Below, piece by piece: positions 51,792 to 59,588 of a DNA stretch of 64,000 nucleotides. Both the position numbers and the translations under genes were made by a program. A model generated the notes under the pieces. It had not been told where the DNA came from. It made no database searches and was given only the letters and a program-made list of their open reading frames with translations. The stretch is from Sphingomonas sp. Leaf9 (lineage in GTDB: Bacteria; Pseudomonadota; Alphaproteobacteria; Sphingomonadales; Sphingomonadaceae). Where the stretch lies: assembly GCF_001421355.1 (NCBI RefSeq), contig NZ_LMKC01000005.1, forward strand, positions 383,001-447,000, written 5' to 3'. Positions within the stretch are counted from its first letter, which is position 1; the number at the start of each line of letters is the position of its first letter.

Positions 51792-52195
51792 GCCGACACC
51801 ACCGCGCCGGACGATTCCAGCGCCAGCGTATAATTGCGCTCGCCATTATAATCGCCGGCATAGTCCAGCCGCGTGACCAGGAACCGCCCGGTCATCGTCT
51901 CGCCGCTCTCGAAGCTCAGCCGATACTCGTCGATCACCCCCGACAGCGCATTGCCGCGCAGCCGCACTTCCGCCGCCGAGCCCGTAAACACGCCCGCCCC
52001 GCTGACGCTGACCGACCGCACCCCCGCCCCCGACAGCAATTCGCGCCACCCGCCCGAATCCTTGCTGGTGATCGCCACCGCCTCGCCATTGACCGACAAT
52101 TGCGTGGTCCTGAGGCCGGCAACCGTCGCATAGGCCACCGGCACCGCCCCGTTCCCGATCTTCAACAGGAACGCACTACCCTTCTCTGCCGCCAT
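51788..52195 (-). CDS. GTA gp9-like major tail tube protein
   Basis: A 135-residue beta-rich protein of the TP901-1/gp9 tail-tube type. MAAEKGSAFLLKIGNGAVPV, AITSKDSGGWRELLSGAGVR and YNGERNYTLALESSGAV are characteristic. The start at 52195 follows AGGAGAAG. It forms the hollow tube of the tail. The gap before it holds a repeat. Confidence 0.9.
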   Translation of the reverse strand: MAAEKGSAFLLKIGNGAVPVAYATVAGLRTTQLSVNGEAVAITSKDSGGWRELLSGAGVRSVSVSGAGVFTGSAAEVRLRGNALSGVIDEYRLSFESGETMTGRFLVTRLDYAGDYNGERNYTLALESSGAVVSA

Positions 52196-52215
52196 CAATC
52201 TTCTCCTGATAAAAT

Positions 52216-52236
52216 CCCTCTCCCGACGGGAGAGGG
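52216..52236. repeat. short palindromic repeat between gp8 and gp9 genes
   Basis: Two 10-bp arms (CCCTCTCCCG and CGGGAGAGGG) separated by one base. Such units occur widely between genes in sphingomonads. It lies in the 80-bp gap, so it could also affect transcription or mRNA processing inside the GTA operon. Confidence 0.6.
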
Positions 52237-52274
52237 AGGGAGCGGCGCAGCCGCGGAAGGGTGAGGGCGACCCC

Positions 52275-52655
52275 TCACCCCGCCAGCATCCGCACCCGAA
52301 ACTCCAGCGCCCCGACCCAGCCATCGCCCTCGCGCACCACCCGGCTGCGCACGAACGACAGGCTCACCACCCGCCACCCCGCCAGCCCGGACGGCGCCGA
52401 CAACACCGCCCCCTCCGCCGCCGCCGCCAAGTCCCGCAGCCGCACCGGCACCTCGCCCCCGTCGAACAGCTGCACGACGACCCGCCCCTCGCGCCCGGCG
52501 GCGTCCTTGGTGCCCCAGTCGGTCAGCACCGGCGTATCGATGACCACGTAGGGCCGGGCGGCCCGCACCGGCGGCGCATCGAACACGCTGGCGGTCGTCA
52601 GGACGCTACGCAGCCGCGCGACCAGCATCGCCTGCAACACCGTCCCCGCGATCAT
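52275..52655 (-). CDS. GTA gp8-like tail terminator protein (DUF3168)
   Basis: A 126-residue DUF3168 protein. RPYVVIDTPVLTDWGTKDAA is the typical beta core. The start at 52655 overlaps the previous stop by ATGA. In RcGTA the g8 product joins the head to the tail tube. Confidence 0.85.
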   Translation of the reverse strand: MIAGTVLQAMLVARLRSVLTTASVFDAPPVRAARPYVVIDTPVLTDWGTKDAAGREGRVVVQLFDGGEVPVRLRDLAAAAEGAVLSAPSGLAGWRVVSLSFVRSRVVREGDGWVGALEFRVRMLAG

Positions 52656-52855
52656 CGCCCCCACCCCGCCACATCCTGCAACCGGGGATCGGAGATCGTC
52701 CGCCGCACCAGCCCCCGCCCCGACAGCACCACGCCGTCGCCGACGACCTCCGCCGCGACCCCCGGCACCTCGCGCGCCGCCGCGACCACCCGCTCACGCA
52801 CCGCATCCGCCCACCGCGCGGCCATCGCATCGGCCCGCTCGACCGCCGCGATCAT
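52652..52855 (-). CDS. GTA gp7-like small neck protein
   Basis: A 67-residue protein read from ATG 52855: MIAAVERADAMAARWADAVR, then REVPGVAAEVVGDGVVLSGR. By position between the gp6-like and gp8-like genes it corresponds to RcGTA g7 (the stopper), though it is shorter than the usual HK97-gp10 type. Both ends are coupled by ATGA overlaps. Confidence 0.6.
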   Translation of the reverse strand: MIAAVERADAMAARWADAVRERVVAAAREVPGVAAEVVGDGVVLSGRGLVRRTISDPRLQDVAGWGR

Positions 52856-53346
52856 CGCGCGTCTCCCACCAGCCGCATCCGCCGCCATGGCCGCCACAGC
52901 GCGCCCACCGCCGCCGGCGGCGCGGCGGATGCCGTGCGTGCGTCGAACAGATGCGCGACCAGCAGCACGATCCCCTGCGCGACCGGAGCCGGCACCGCCT
53001 CCCAGCTTGCCGCCAGCCCCGCGACGAAGCGCACCGGCCCCGCCGCCGCCATCCGCACCCATCCGGTACCCGTCGCGTCGATATCGATCGCCGTTACGGG
53101 TGTGACGGCGGTGATCGCGGTCACCGGCGCGACCGGCAACGGCCGCCACGCGCTCGCCGCCGCCATCATCGCCTCATGCGGCCGCGCGACGATCGCGCTG
53201 CCGGTATAGGCCTCGGCCAGCGCCAGCGCGCTTTCCGCCAGCCGGTCGATCACCATGTCCTCGGCGGTCCCGGTGACCCGCAAATGGTCGCGCGCCGCCA
53301 CGCGCACCCCCGCGATCACCGCCGCCGGAAAGGGCGCTGTGGTCAT
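52852..53346 (-). CDS. GTA gp6-like head-tail connector (adaptor) protein
   Basis: A 164-residue protein read from ATG 53346 with a GGGAGGAG site. VAARDHLRVTGTAEDMVIDR and ALALAEAYTGSAIVARPHEA match the phage connector fold with four helices; the end has GIVLLVAHLFDARTA. It joins the portal ring to the neck. It is separated from the capsid gene by a terminator-like hairpin. Confidence 0.85.
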   Translation of the reverse strand: MTTAPFPAAVIAGVRVAARDHLRVTGTAEDMVIDRLAESALALAEAYTGSAIVARPHEAMMAAASAWRPLPVAPVTAITAVTPVTAIDIDATGTGWVRMAAAGPVRFVAGLAASWEAVPAPVAQGIVLLVAHLFDARTASAAPPAAVGALWRPWRRMRLVGDAR

Positions 53347-53374
53347 AAACTCCTCCCGATGTGAGAACGGAAAA

Positions 53375-53396
53375 GGGGCGGGGTTTCCCCCGCCCC
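53375..53396 (-). terminator. Rho-independent terminator-like hairpin between capsid and connector genes
   Basis: On the minus strand a GGGGCGGGG/CCCCGCCCC stem with a GAAA loop is followed by TTTTCC. It lies about 10 bp after the capsid stop and before the gp6-like gene, so it may reduce read-through and set capsid above tail protein levels. Confidence 0.65.
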
Positions 53397-53402
53397 CACC
53401 CA

Positions 53403-54434
53403 TCACGCCGCCGCGATCTTCAGCAGCTTGATCGCCTCCGAATTCATCACCGCCCCACCGACGCGCTTGGTGGCGTAGAAGTGGACGAACGGCTTGTTCG
53501 AATAGGGATCGCGCAAAATCTGCGTCTCGGCCCGCTCGGCGATCAGGTACCCCGCCTTGAAGTTGCCGAACGCGATCGGCAGGTTGCCGGCCGCAATGTC
53601 GGGCATGTCCTCCGCCTCGACCACCGGATAGCCGAGTAGCGTATTCGCCTGCCCCTGCGCCAGCCCCGGCGTCCACAGGAACGCGCCCTCCGCCGTCTTG
53701 AACTTGCGGATGCGCGCCGCCGTCTGCGCATTCATCACCCAGCACGCGCCCTGCCGATAACTGCCGCGCAGGGCATGGACCAGGTCGATCAGCCGGTTCT
53801 CCGGCTCGCTCCCGAAATCCGCCGCAGCGCCCGACGGCAAATGCTGCAGCGTCCCGAACGGCCGCACCGCATCGCCGGCCGCGGTGGTGGGGTAGGTCAG
53901 GAACCCGCGCGGCCGCCCGACGCCGGTGCCATTGACGAACGCCTGCCCCTCGGCCCGCGCGAACTCGCCCGCGATCTCGCCGGCCAGCCACGCCTCGACA
54001 TCGAACGCGGCATCGTCCAGCATCGCCTGGCTTGCCGCCGGATTGGCGTACAGCTCGCCCATCGGCGGCGCGATTTCGTTGAAGGTCGGCGTCGCCGTCT
54101 CCGGCCGCGCGCCCACCTCGCTCGCCCAGCCCGAAGGCGTCGCACCGCTGGTCACCAGCTTGCGATACCCCGCCGACCCCCCGCTCACCACGTTGGCGAT
54201 CGCGCGGATCGGGCTGGCATTCTTCAGCACCCCGCCGATCATCGCGTCGATCTCGCGCGGCACGGCATAGCCGCCGCCCGCATCGCTGGTCCCCGCCACC
54301 GCCTTCGTCTCGACCGTCATGCCGCTGCGCACGAACGCGCCGAAACCGCCGCCCTGCACCTCAGCACTCAGCATCGGCCGGCTCGCACCCGCCGCCACAC
54401 CCGAAAAGCTCCCCGCCAGCGTCTCGATCGTCAT
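53403..54434 (-). CDS. GTA major capsid protein (gp5-like, HK97 fold)
   Basis: A 343-residue HK97-type capsid protein. The start is ATG 54434, which has GGGGAC at a suitable distance; ATG 54449 is also possible. The N-terminal scaffold-like region appears short. The core includes GGYAVPREIDAMIGGVLKNA, PTFNEIAPPMGELYANPAAS, NGTGVGRPRGFLTY and NKPFVHFYATKRVGGAVMNS. It builds the small DNA-carrying head. Confidence 0.93.
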   Translation of the reverse strand: MTIETLAGSFSGVAAGASRPMLSAEVQGGGFGAFVRSGMTVETKAVAGTSDAGGGYAVPREIDAMIGGVLKNASPIRAIANVVSGGSAGYRKLVTSGATPSGWASEVGARPETATPTFNEIAPPMGELYANPAASQAMLDDAAFDVEAWLAGEIAGEFARAEGQAFVNGTGVGRPRGFLTYPTTAAGDAVRPFGTLQHLPSGAAADFGSEPENRLIDLVHALRGSYRQGACWVMNAQTAARIRKFKTAEGAFLWTPGLAQGQANTLLGYPVVEAEDMPDIAAGNLPIAFGNFKAGYLIAERAETQILRDPYSNKPFVHFYATKRVGGAVMNSEAIKLLKIAAA

Positions 54435-54513
54435 ACTCGTCGTCCCCATGAAAAAAGGGGCGCCGCAGCCTCGCGACACCCCCGTTAGAAAAGTTGCTGG
54501 ATCGAGCGGCAGC

Positions 54514-54891
54514 TCACCCGTCCTCGACCGCATGGATGCGCGCCAGCACCTGCATCGGCTGCGCCACCACGCTCACCTCGATCAGCTCGGCGGCGGCGAT
54601 CGTCCGCCACGCCCCCTGCCGCACGACGCGCGCCCGGTACCCGAACGACAGCCCGTCGATCGCCCCGGCGCGCACCAGCCGCGCCGCTTGCGGCTCCTCG
54701 ATCCGCCCGATCACCCTGAGGCCCCGCGCATCCTCGCCCAGCCACTCGACCGTCCCGATCGGATCGCCCCGATGCTGCCACAACAGCGGCACCACCCCGC
54801 CCGCGACCAGCGCACCGCGCAGCACGACATCGCCGCCCCGATCCGCCCGACCGAAGATCGCCGCGTAGCCCGCGAACCTCACCGCGCCCAT
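54514..54891 (-). CDS. GTA prohead protease (gp4-like, HK97/S78 type)
   Basis: A 125-residue protease. It starts MGAVRFAGYAAIFGRADRGG and carries the family His in VPLLWQHRGDPIG and Ser in IDGLSFGYRARV. It trims capsid proteins during head maturation. The start overlaps the end of the DUF6127 gene. It is slightly shorter than the usual 150-200 residues. Confidence 0.87.
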   Translation of the reverse strand: MGAVRFAGYAAIFGRADRGGDVVLRGALVAGGVVPLLWQHRGDPIGTVEWLGEDARGLRVIGRIEEPQAARLVRAGAIDGLSFGYRARVVRQGAWRTIAAAELIEVSVVAQPMQVLARIHAVEDG

Positions 54892-55187
54892 TCGGGCCAC
54901 CCGGTCTTGACCGCGATCCCGACCAGCAGCAGCGCGAACGCCATCCGCATCACCCAGGCAAAGGCCGCGCGCACCGCCGACCGTTTGGCATCGCGCCACG
55001 CCTTCAACAGCTCGCGCAGCTCCTGCACATCGGTAGCCGCCGCCGCATCCGAGAGCCCGATCCGCGCCATCGCCCGGCTCGCGCCCAGCTCGCCCGCCTC
55101 CTCCGCAATCGCGCGCAGCGTCTGCAGGTCAGCACCATCGTCGGCCGCCTGCCCCATCAGCTGCGCCAGCAGCCCCGTATCGCCCAT
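54879..55187 (-). CDS. DUF6127 protein (GTA gp3.5 position)
   Basis: A 102-residue protein with an N-terminal helical part and a C-terminal membrane helix (about residues 78-96, AFAWVMRMAFALLLVGIAVK). DUF6127 genes sit between portal and protease in sphingomonad GTA clusters, where RcGTA has g3.5. The role is unknown; a membrane anchor is unexpected for a capsid part. Confidence 0.75.
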   Translation of the reverse strand: MGDTGLLAQLMGQAADDGADLQTLRAIAEEAGELGASRAMARIGLSDAAAATDVQELRELLKAWRDAKRSAVRAAFAWVMRMAFALLLVGIAVKTGWPEWAR

Positions 55188-55226
55188 CTCTTGTCTCCCG
55201 CCTGTCGCCGCGCTAGCCCCACGCAG

Positions 55227-55379
55227 GTGAGACCGCGCCTCCGCATCATCGCCGCCGCCTTCGGCGCGGCCCTGCTCGCCTTCACCTTCGCGCTGCCGTT
55301 CCTGAAGGGGAAACGCTGCCTCGACGCCGGCGGCAGTTTCGACCGCACGACGCTGATCTGCACCCCGGCGAAAAGATGA
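55227..55379 (+). CDS. small exported protein on the opposite strand inside the GTA cluster
   Basis: A 50-residue frame from GTG 55227: an N-terminal membrane helix or signal (RIIAAAFGAALLAFTFALPF), then RCLDAGGSFDRTTLICTPAK, with two Cys in a pattern that recurs in small sphingomonad exported proteins. It runs against all other GTA genes. The start codon lacks a clear ribosome site, but the composition is protein-like. Confidence 0.5.
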   Translation: MRPRLRIIAAAFGAALLAFTFALPFLKGKRCLDAGGSFDRTTLICTPAKR

Positions 55380-55391
55380 AATGGCTCAAAT

Positions 55392-55501
55392 CCGTTCGTG
55401 CTGAGTAGGGACTGAGCGAAGTCGAAGGCCCGTATCGAAGCACCCGCCACGGTCCTTCGATACGCCGCTTCGACAAGCGCAGCGCACCTTGGAACGAACG
55501 G
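55392..55501. repeat. intergenic inverted-repeat element
   Basis: The terminal inverted repeats are CCGTTCGT (55392-55399) and ACGAACGG (55494-55501), with inner complementary stretches around TCGAAGGC and CCTTCGATACG. This is the class of about 110-bp palindromic units scattered between genes in sphingomonads. It sits between the portal gene and the small plus-strand gene. Confidence 0.6.
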
Positions 55502-55508
55502 CAATGGG

Positions 55509-56630
55509 CTACATCCCCACCAACCCCCGCTTCTCCTCCGGCGTCAGGAAATCCGCCCCCGCGACCCGCGCCCACAACTGATCGCGCTCGTCGCTCAGCG
55601 CCGGGATCGCCTCGACCTCGATCTCCAGCGCGCCCGTCCCCAGCCAGCCATCGATCCCCTGCCCGATCGCGCCCAGCACGCGCGTGCCCAGCGGCACGAT
55701 CGTCTGTCGCCACAGCGCCCGGTTCGCCTCGCGGTAATTGGCAAAGGTATTGTCGCCCGGCAGCCCCAGCAGCATCGGCGGCACCCCGAACGCCAGCGCG
55801 ATCTCGCGCGCCGCCTGCGCTTTCAGCCCCACGAAATCCATGTCCGCCGGGGTCAGGCTCATCGCCTGCCATTTGAGCCCCCCGTCGAGCAGCATCGGCC
55901 GCCCGGCATTGGCCGCCCCGGCAAAGGCATCGTCCATCTGCGCGCGCAGCCGGTCGAACTGCTCGCCCGACAACACGCCGCCATCGCCCGGATCATGGAC
56001 CAGCGCGCCCGACGGCCGCGCCGCATTGTCCAGCAGCGCCTTGTTCCACCGCGCCGCCTGGTTATGGATCGCCACCGCCCCCGCCGCCACGCCCAGGCAC
56101 CCCAGCCCATAATGATCGTCCAGCGGATGAAAGCCGCGCAGATGGATCAGCCCCGGCCGGCCGCCCTCGCCCTCGGCGGCGATCCGCAGCACCCGCTCGC
56201 CGACGCGGTACCGGTACGCGACCGGCCAACCGCCCGCATCTGCCTCGACCGTCACCCGCTCGGGCCTGAGCGCATAGAGCTCGCCGATCCCGCCCGCGCC
56301 ATCGTCGAGGATCTGGATATAGGCATTGCCATGCAGCAACAGCTGCGCGCCCACGCTCTCCAGCAAATCCTGCCCGGCCGATCGCGCCGCAACCAGCGCC
56401 ACCGCCTGGGGATCGCCCTTCACCGGCAACGACGCCAGCCCCTCCGCCACGATCCTGACCGCGCGCTGCGCGATCGGATTGCCCAGATACGCCTCGCGCA
56501 ACTGCGCCTCATACCCTTGCGCCCAATCCCCCGCCGCCGGCCCGCTGCCATCCCGCCACAAGGTCGCGCCACCGCGCGCCAACACCGGACGCGCGCCATC
56601 GCGCCCGGACCTGCGTCCGAACCATTTCAT
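55509..56630 (-). CDS. GTA portal protein (gp3-like, HK97 family)
   Basis: A 373-residue portal protein read from ATG 56630 (MKWFGRRSGRDGARPVLARG). Portal motifs include NPIAQRAVRIVAEGLASLPV, LLHGNAYIQIL, LDDHYGLGCLGVAAGAVAIH and GVPPMLLGLPGDNTFANYRE. It forms the ring through which DNA is packaged. The longer upstream frame runs into a repeat-rich gap. Confidence 0.93.
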   Translation of the reverse strand: MKWFGRRSGRDGARPVLARGGATLWRDGSGPAAGDWAQGYEAQLREAYLGNPIAQRAVRIVAEGLASLPVKGDPQAVALVAARSAGQDLLESVGAQLLLHGNAYIQILDDGAGGIGELYALRPERVTVEADAGGWPVAYRYRVGERVLRIAAEGEGGRPGLIHLRGFHPLDDHYGLGCLGVAAGAVAIHNQAARWNKALLDNAARPSGALVHDPGDGGVLSGEQFDRLRAQMDDAFAGAANAGRPMLLDGGLKWQAMSLTPADMDFVGLKAQAAREIALAFGVPPMLLGLPGDNTFANYREANRALWRQTIVPLGTRVLGAIGQGIDGWLGTGALEIEVEAIPALSDERDQLWARVAGADFLTPEEKRGLVGM

Positions 56631-56960
56631 GCATGTTCTCCTGTTATCGGGCCGTGCCCGGTTTCGTTGCGATGGCCCTGCCACAAGGGTGGACGTACCC
56701 CCGCGAAGGCGGGGGTCCAGAGCCACGAACGCCACCGCCCGCGGCCCTGGGTCCCCGCCTCCGCGGGGATACGGCCAAAGACGAGGCGAACCACGCCCCC
56801 CACCACGTCACCCCGGACTTGATCCGGGGTCCCGCTTCTTCTTCTCCGGTCGAAACGGCGCACGCACGGCACGCCCTTCTCGACTACGGTTCTCGACAAG
56901 CTCGAAGCAAACGGGGAGGGAGAAGGCGAGAAGCATTGGCCGAAAACCCACCGCCCCCCA
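56631..56960. other. repeat-bearing gap between portal and terminase genes
   Basis: 330 bases without a convincing gene. The 34-bp REP-like repeat, copy 2, is at 56807-56840 (identical to 41370-41403). Near 56695-56765 is a pair of palindromic units (CCCCCGCGAAGGCGGGGG, and GTCCCCGCCTCCGCGGGGAT). Such a gap inside an otherwise tightly packed GTA operon suggests later insertion of repeats. Confidence 0.55.
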
Positions 56961-58268
56961 TCACAACACCCGAACCACCGCCTCCCCCCGCCCGCTCAAC
57001 ATCAGCTCGAACATCGCCCACACCAGCGCATCGGCGCGATCCGGCGACCGCCCCGGCCCCTCATACCCCCCGCCGGTGACCAGCCCGCACAGCTCGTCCT
57101 CCAGCGCGGGAAACGCCCCGACATGAAACGCCCGCGCACCGGTATAGAGCGCCGCCACCGGCTCCGCCCGCGCGACCTTGCCGCGCGACGCATGGACCAG
57201 CCGCACCGGCAACCCGGCATCCGCCGCGCGCAGCACGCTCGCCACCATCGCCCCGCCCTGGTTCGCTTCCGCCACCACCCGGTCGGCGCTGTGGCGCGCG
57301 GCACATGCCGCGACCGCCGCCGCCCAGCCCTCGGGCGACAGGCCGGAAACGCTCGCATCCTCCAGCACATAGGCAAAGCCGTCCGCCCCCTTGCCCACCG
57401 CGACGATGCCGCACGCATCGCCGCCGATCCCGGCGGGCGGATCGACCCCGACCACCACCCGCACCAGCGCCGGCGCGCGGACCACCCGCCGCGCCTCGAT
57501 CACCGCCCGCTCCCACAGCGCGCCCGCGACATCCTCGATCAGCTCGCCGTCCAGCTCCTGCCGGCCCAGCCGCGTGCCGGCATAGGCCCCCTCGATCTGC
57601 GCGAAATAGCTCTCCGACAGGTGCCGGTTGTCGCGCGACCGCCCGCCGCTGATCCGCACGCCCGGCATCGCCCGGATACGGCGCAGCAGCGGGATGACGC
57701 GCGGCGTGGTCGTGACCAGCGTCTGCGGCCGCTCGCCCATCCGCATCCCCATCATCAGGTTGTCCCACGTCGCATCGGCATTGCGCCATTTGGCCAGTTC
57801 GTCGCACCACGCGACATGATGCTCCGGCCCGCGCAGCCCCTCCGGGCTTTCGGCGGCATAGACATGCGCCTCCGCCCCCGATCCGAACTCGACGACGCCG
57901 CGCGACGGACGCCACGTGACCGGCCCGTAATGCCGCCCGATCGCCAGCAGGCCGGCGGGGCCGCGCACCATCACGCTTTCCACATCGCGCCGCGTCGCCC
58001 CGACCAGCGCGATGCGCAGATCGCGCCGTTCCGCCGCCTGCGCGCACACCCATTCCGATCCGGCGCGGGTCTTGCCGAACCCCCGCCCCGCCTGGATCAG
58101 CCACACCGTCCAATCCTGATCGGCGATCGTCTGCCCATCGTGCGCCCACAGCTTGAACCGAGTCGTCAATTCGCTGCGGCGGTGCGGCGTGACCCGCAGC
58201 AGAAAGCGTTCGAGCTGCACGTCGTTCAGTTCGGTCATTGCCGCGACCAGCGGATCGAGACCGCTCAT
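56961..58268 (-). CDS. GTA large terminase (gp2-like)
   Basis: A 435-residue terminase read from ATG 58268. The ATPase part has Walker A GRGFGKTRAG (about residues 59-68), AWCDELAKW as the Walker B/acidic pair and the TTTPR coupling motif. The nuclease part has VGVDPPAG, EANQGG and DRADALVWAM. In GTAs it fills heads with random host DNA. It is coupled to the small subunit gene by ATGA. Confidence 0.93.
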   Translation of the reverse strand: MSGLDPLVAAMTELNDVQLERFLLRVTPHRRSELTTRFKLWAHDGQTIADQDWTVWLIQAGRGFGKTRAGSEWVCAQAAERRDLRIALVGATRRDVESVMVRGPAGLLAIGRHYGPVTWRPSRGVVEFGSGAEAHVYAAESPEGLRGPEHHVAWCDELAKWRNADATWDNLMMGMRMGERPQTLVTTTPRVIPLLRRIRAMPGVRISGGRSRDNRHLSESYFAQIEGAYAGTRLGRQELDGELIEDVAGALWERAVIEARRVVRAPALVRVVVGVDPPAGIGGDACGIVAVGKGADGFAYVLEDASVSGLSPEGWAAAVAACAARHSADRVVAEANQGGAMVASVLRAADAGLPVRLVHASRGKVARAEPVAALYTGARAFHVGAFPALEDELCGLVTGGGYEGPGRSPDRADALVWAMFELMLSGRGEAVVRVL

Positions 58269-58753
58269 GCCCGCGTTTCCTGCCGGCCGCGCATCGCCTT
58301 GATCCGGGCGATCAGCACGGCATCCGTCTCTGCCTGCGTCGCGCGGAACCGCTGCTCGCGATGCCCGCTGCCGCCCTTGACGATCGACCGGTGCCGGTCG
58401 AGCAGCTTGATCGCCTGTTCGACGCTGATCGCCCCCGTCACGACCCGATCCGGATCGCCGACCGCGACCCCGTCCAGCACCGCGATCGCCTTGGCCAGCA
58501 GCATCTCTTCCAACCGGTCGTACCCGGCCAGCAACGCCATGCGCCATTGCGCGGCAAAGGCAGGATCGCGGCGGCGCAGGGCATATACGCTGTTCTGCGA
58601 CAGGCCGATTGCCTCGGCTGCGGCGCGTACGTTGCAGGTCGCCGCAACATGATCGAGGAACTGTTCGCGCCGGCCTTGCGTCCATCCCTTCGTGGCCCGA
58701 CGCAACTGCACCGGTCGACTGCACCCCTCGGCCAGCACCTCTTCCTTGCTCAT
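58265..58753 (-). CDS. GTA gp1-like small terminase subunit
   Basis: A 162-residue protein read from ATG 58753. The helix-turn-helix core is RREQFLDHVAATCNVRAAAE through AIGLSQNSVYALRRRDPAFA, followed by a long helix and SVEQAIKLLDRHRS, as in RcGTA gp1-type small terminases. It selects or regulates DNA for packaging. As the first gene of the cluster it lies next to the upstream SOS-like site. Confidence 0.82.
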   Translation of the reverse strand: MSKEEVLAEGCSRPVQLRRATKGWTQGRREQFLDHVAATCNVRAAAEAIGLSQNSVYALRRRDPAFAAQWRMALLAGYDRLEEMLLAKAIAVLDGVAVGDPDRVVTGAISVEQAIKLLDRHRSIVKGGSGHREQRFRATQAETDAVLIARIKAMRGRQETRA

Positions 58754-58868
58754 GCCCCATCCCCCCAGACGCACGTCGGGGCCGACGACGTTTCCGCCCG
58801 GCCCCGATCCCCACACTTCCCGATGTTCCTGTTTTGTGCCATAAGAGCGTCGCGCTGTCAACCAAAAT

Positions 58869-58883
58869 GTTCCCATTTGGTTC
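58869..58883. promoter_or_regulatory. candidate LexA (SOS) operator upstream of GTA cluster
   Basis: GTTC, seven bases (CCATTTG), GTTC: an exact fit to the alphaproteobacterial LexA box. It lies 116-130 bp before the small terminase start and 130-144 bp before the divergent gene at 59013, in the gap between them. A 7-bp inverted repeat AACCAAA/TTTGGTT (58860-58882) overlaps it. Confidence 0.55.
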
Positions 58884-59012
58884 GTTTCACCGCAGCCATG
58901 GCGGATTGCCCCCCGCATCCCCACATAAGGGGCATCGTTGGCAGATGGTCCGTAGGCGCCAGCGACCGGGAGACGCACGCGCTTCCGCTTACGCTGTTGG
59001 GAGCGTCAAACC

Positions 59013-59183
59013 ATGGACCTCAACGATCTTCTTCACCGCCATCAGGTTTCGCTGATGCGCGCCGCCCATGCCAAATCGGTCGAGGCCGCCCATTCGCACG
59101 GCGGCATGGCGCGCGGCTATGAACGCCAGATTGCGTCGCTGCGCGACCTGCTCGGCGCCTCGGGCCGGATGGTGGCGGCATGA
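59013..59183 (+). CDS. small helical protein divergent from GTA cluster
   Basis: A 56-residue protein starting MDLNDLLHRHQVSLMRAAHA with a His-rich amphipathic helix. It overlaps the next gene by ATGA (59180-59183), which supports it. No family is recognised. Confidence 0.6.
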   Translation: MDLNDLLHRHQVSLMRAAHAKSVEAAHSHGGMARGYERQIASLRDLLGASGRMVAA

Positions 59184-59518
59184 CCGCCGCTCTCGCACCC
59201 GTGGCCGACGACATGGTCGATGGCGTGGCGAACGATGGCGATGCGACGCCCGCCGCCGCCCCGGCCGAACCCGCCGCGCGCCCCGGCGCGATGAAGTTCC
59301 GCCGCAAATACACGACCGTCCGCCTCACCCCGGATCAGGCCACCCGCCAGGGACAGGTCGCGACCGGCGCCTTCCGCCACTTCGGCGGGCGCGACGCGGC
59401 GATGGCGTTCCTCAACGACCACGACGAAACCCTCGGCGGCCGCCCGCTCGACCTGGCGATCGCCAGTGCCGAAGGACTGGCGCTGGTCGAGGCGGCGATG
59501 GTCGCACGGGGGAAGTAA
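59180..59518 (+). CDS. small protein coupled to preceding gene
   Basis: A 112-residue protein starting MTAALAPVADDMVDGVANDG, with a disordered acidic start and a folded C-terminal half (MKFRRKYTTVRLTPDQATRQ and then AMAFLNDHDETLGGRPLDLA) that ends in a catalytic-looking but unknown pattern. The MbcA/ParS-type antitoxin fold was considered, since AMAFLNDHDETLGGRPLDLA resembles the 'LN..n..L.G.rPldll' ending of such domains. So it may be an antitoxin-like DUF2384 protein; this is tentative. Confidence 0.55.
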   Translation: MTAALAPVADDMVDGVANDGDATPAAAPAEPAARPGAMKFRRKYTTVRLTPDQATRQGQVATGAFRHFGGRDAAMAFLNDHDETLGGRPLDLAIASAEGLALVEAAMVARGK

Positions 59519-59547
59519 CGCTCCCCCGACCTTGAGCCGGCCATCAA

Positions 59548-59583
59548 GCGTCTGTCGAGAACCCACCCGTTCCCGACAGACGC
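59548..59583. terminator. hairpin between convergent genes
   Basis: A 10-bp stem (GCGTCTGTCG/CGACAGACGC) with a 16-base loop lies between the end of the plus-strand gene at 59518 and the end of dapF at 59589. It could stop transcription from both sides. No strong T-run is present. Confidence 0.5.
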
Positions 59584-59588
59584 GAACC

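Noticed and set aside
57123..58652. 509-residue plus-strand frame opposite the GTA terminase
   Set aside because: It is antisense to the large and small terminase genes. The composition (Arg/Pro/His-rich) is that of a shadow frame, and it has no plausible ribosome site.
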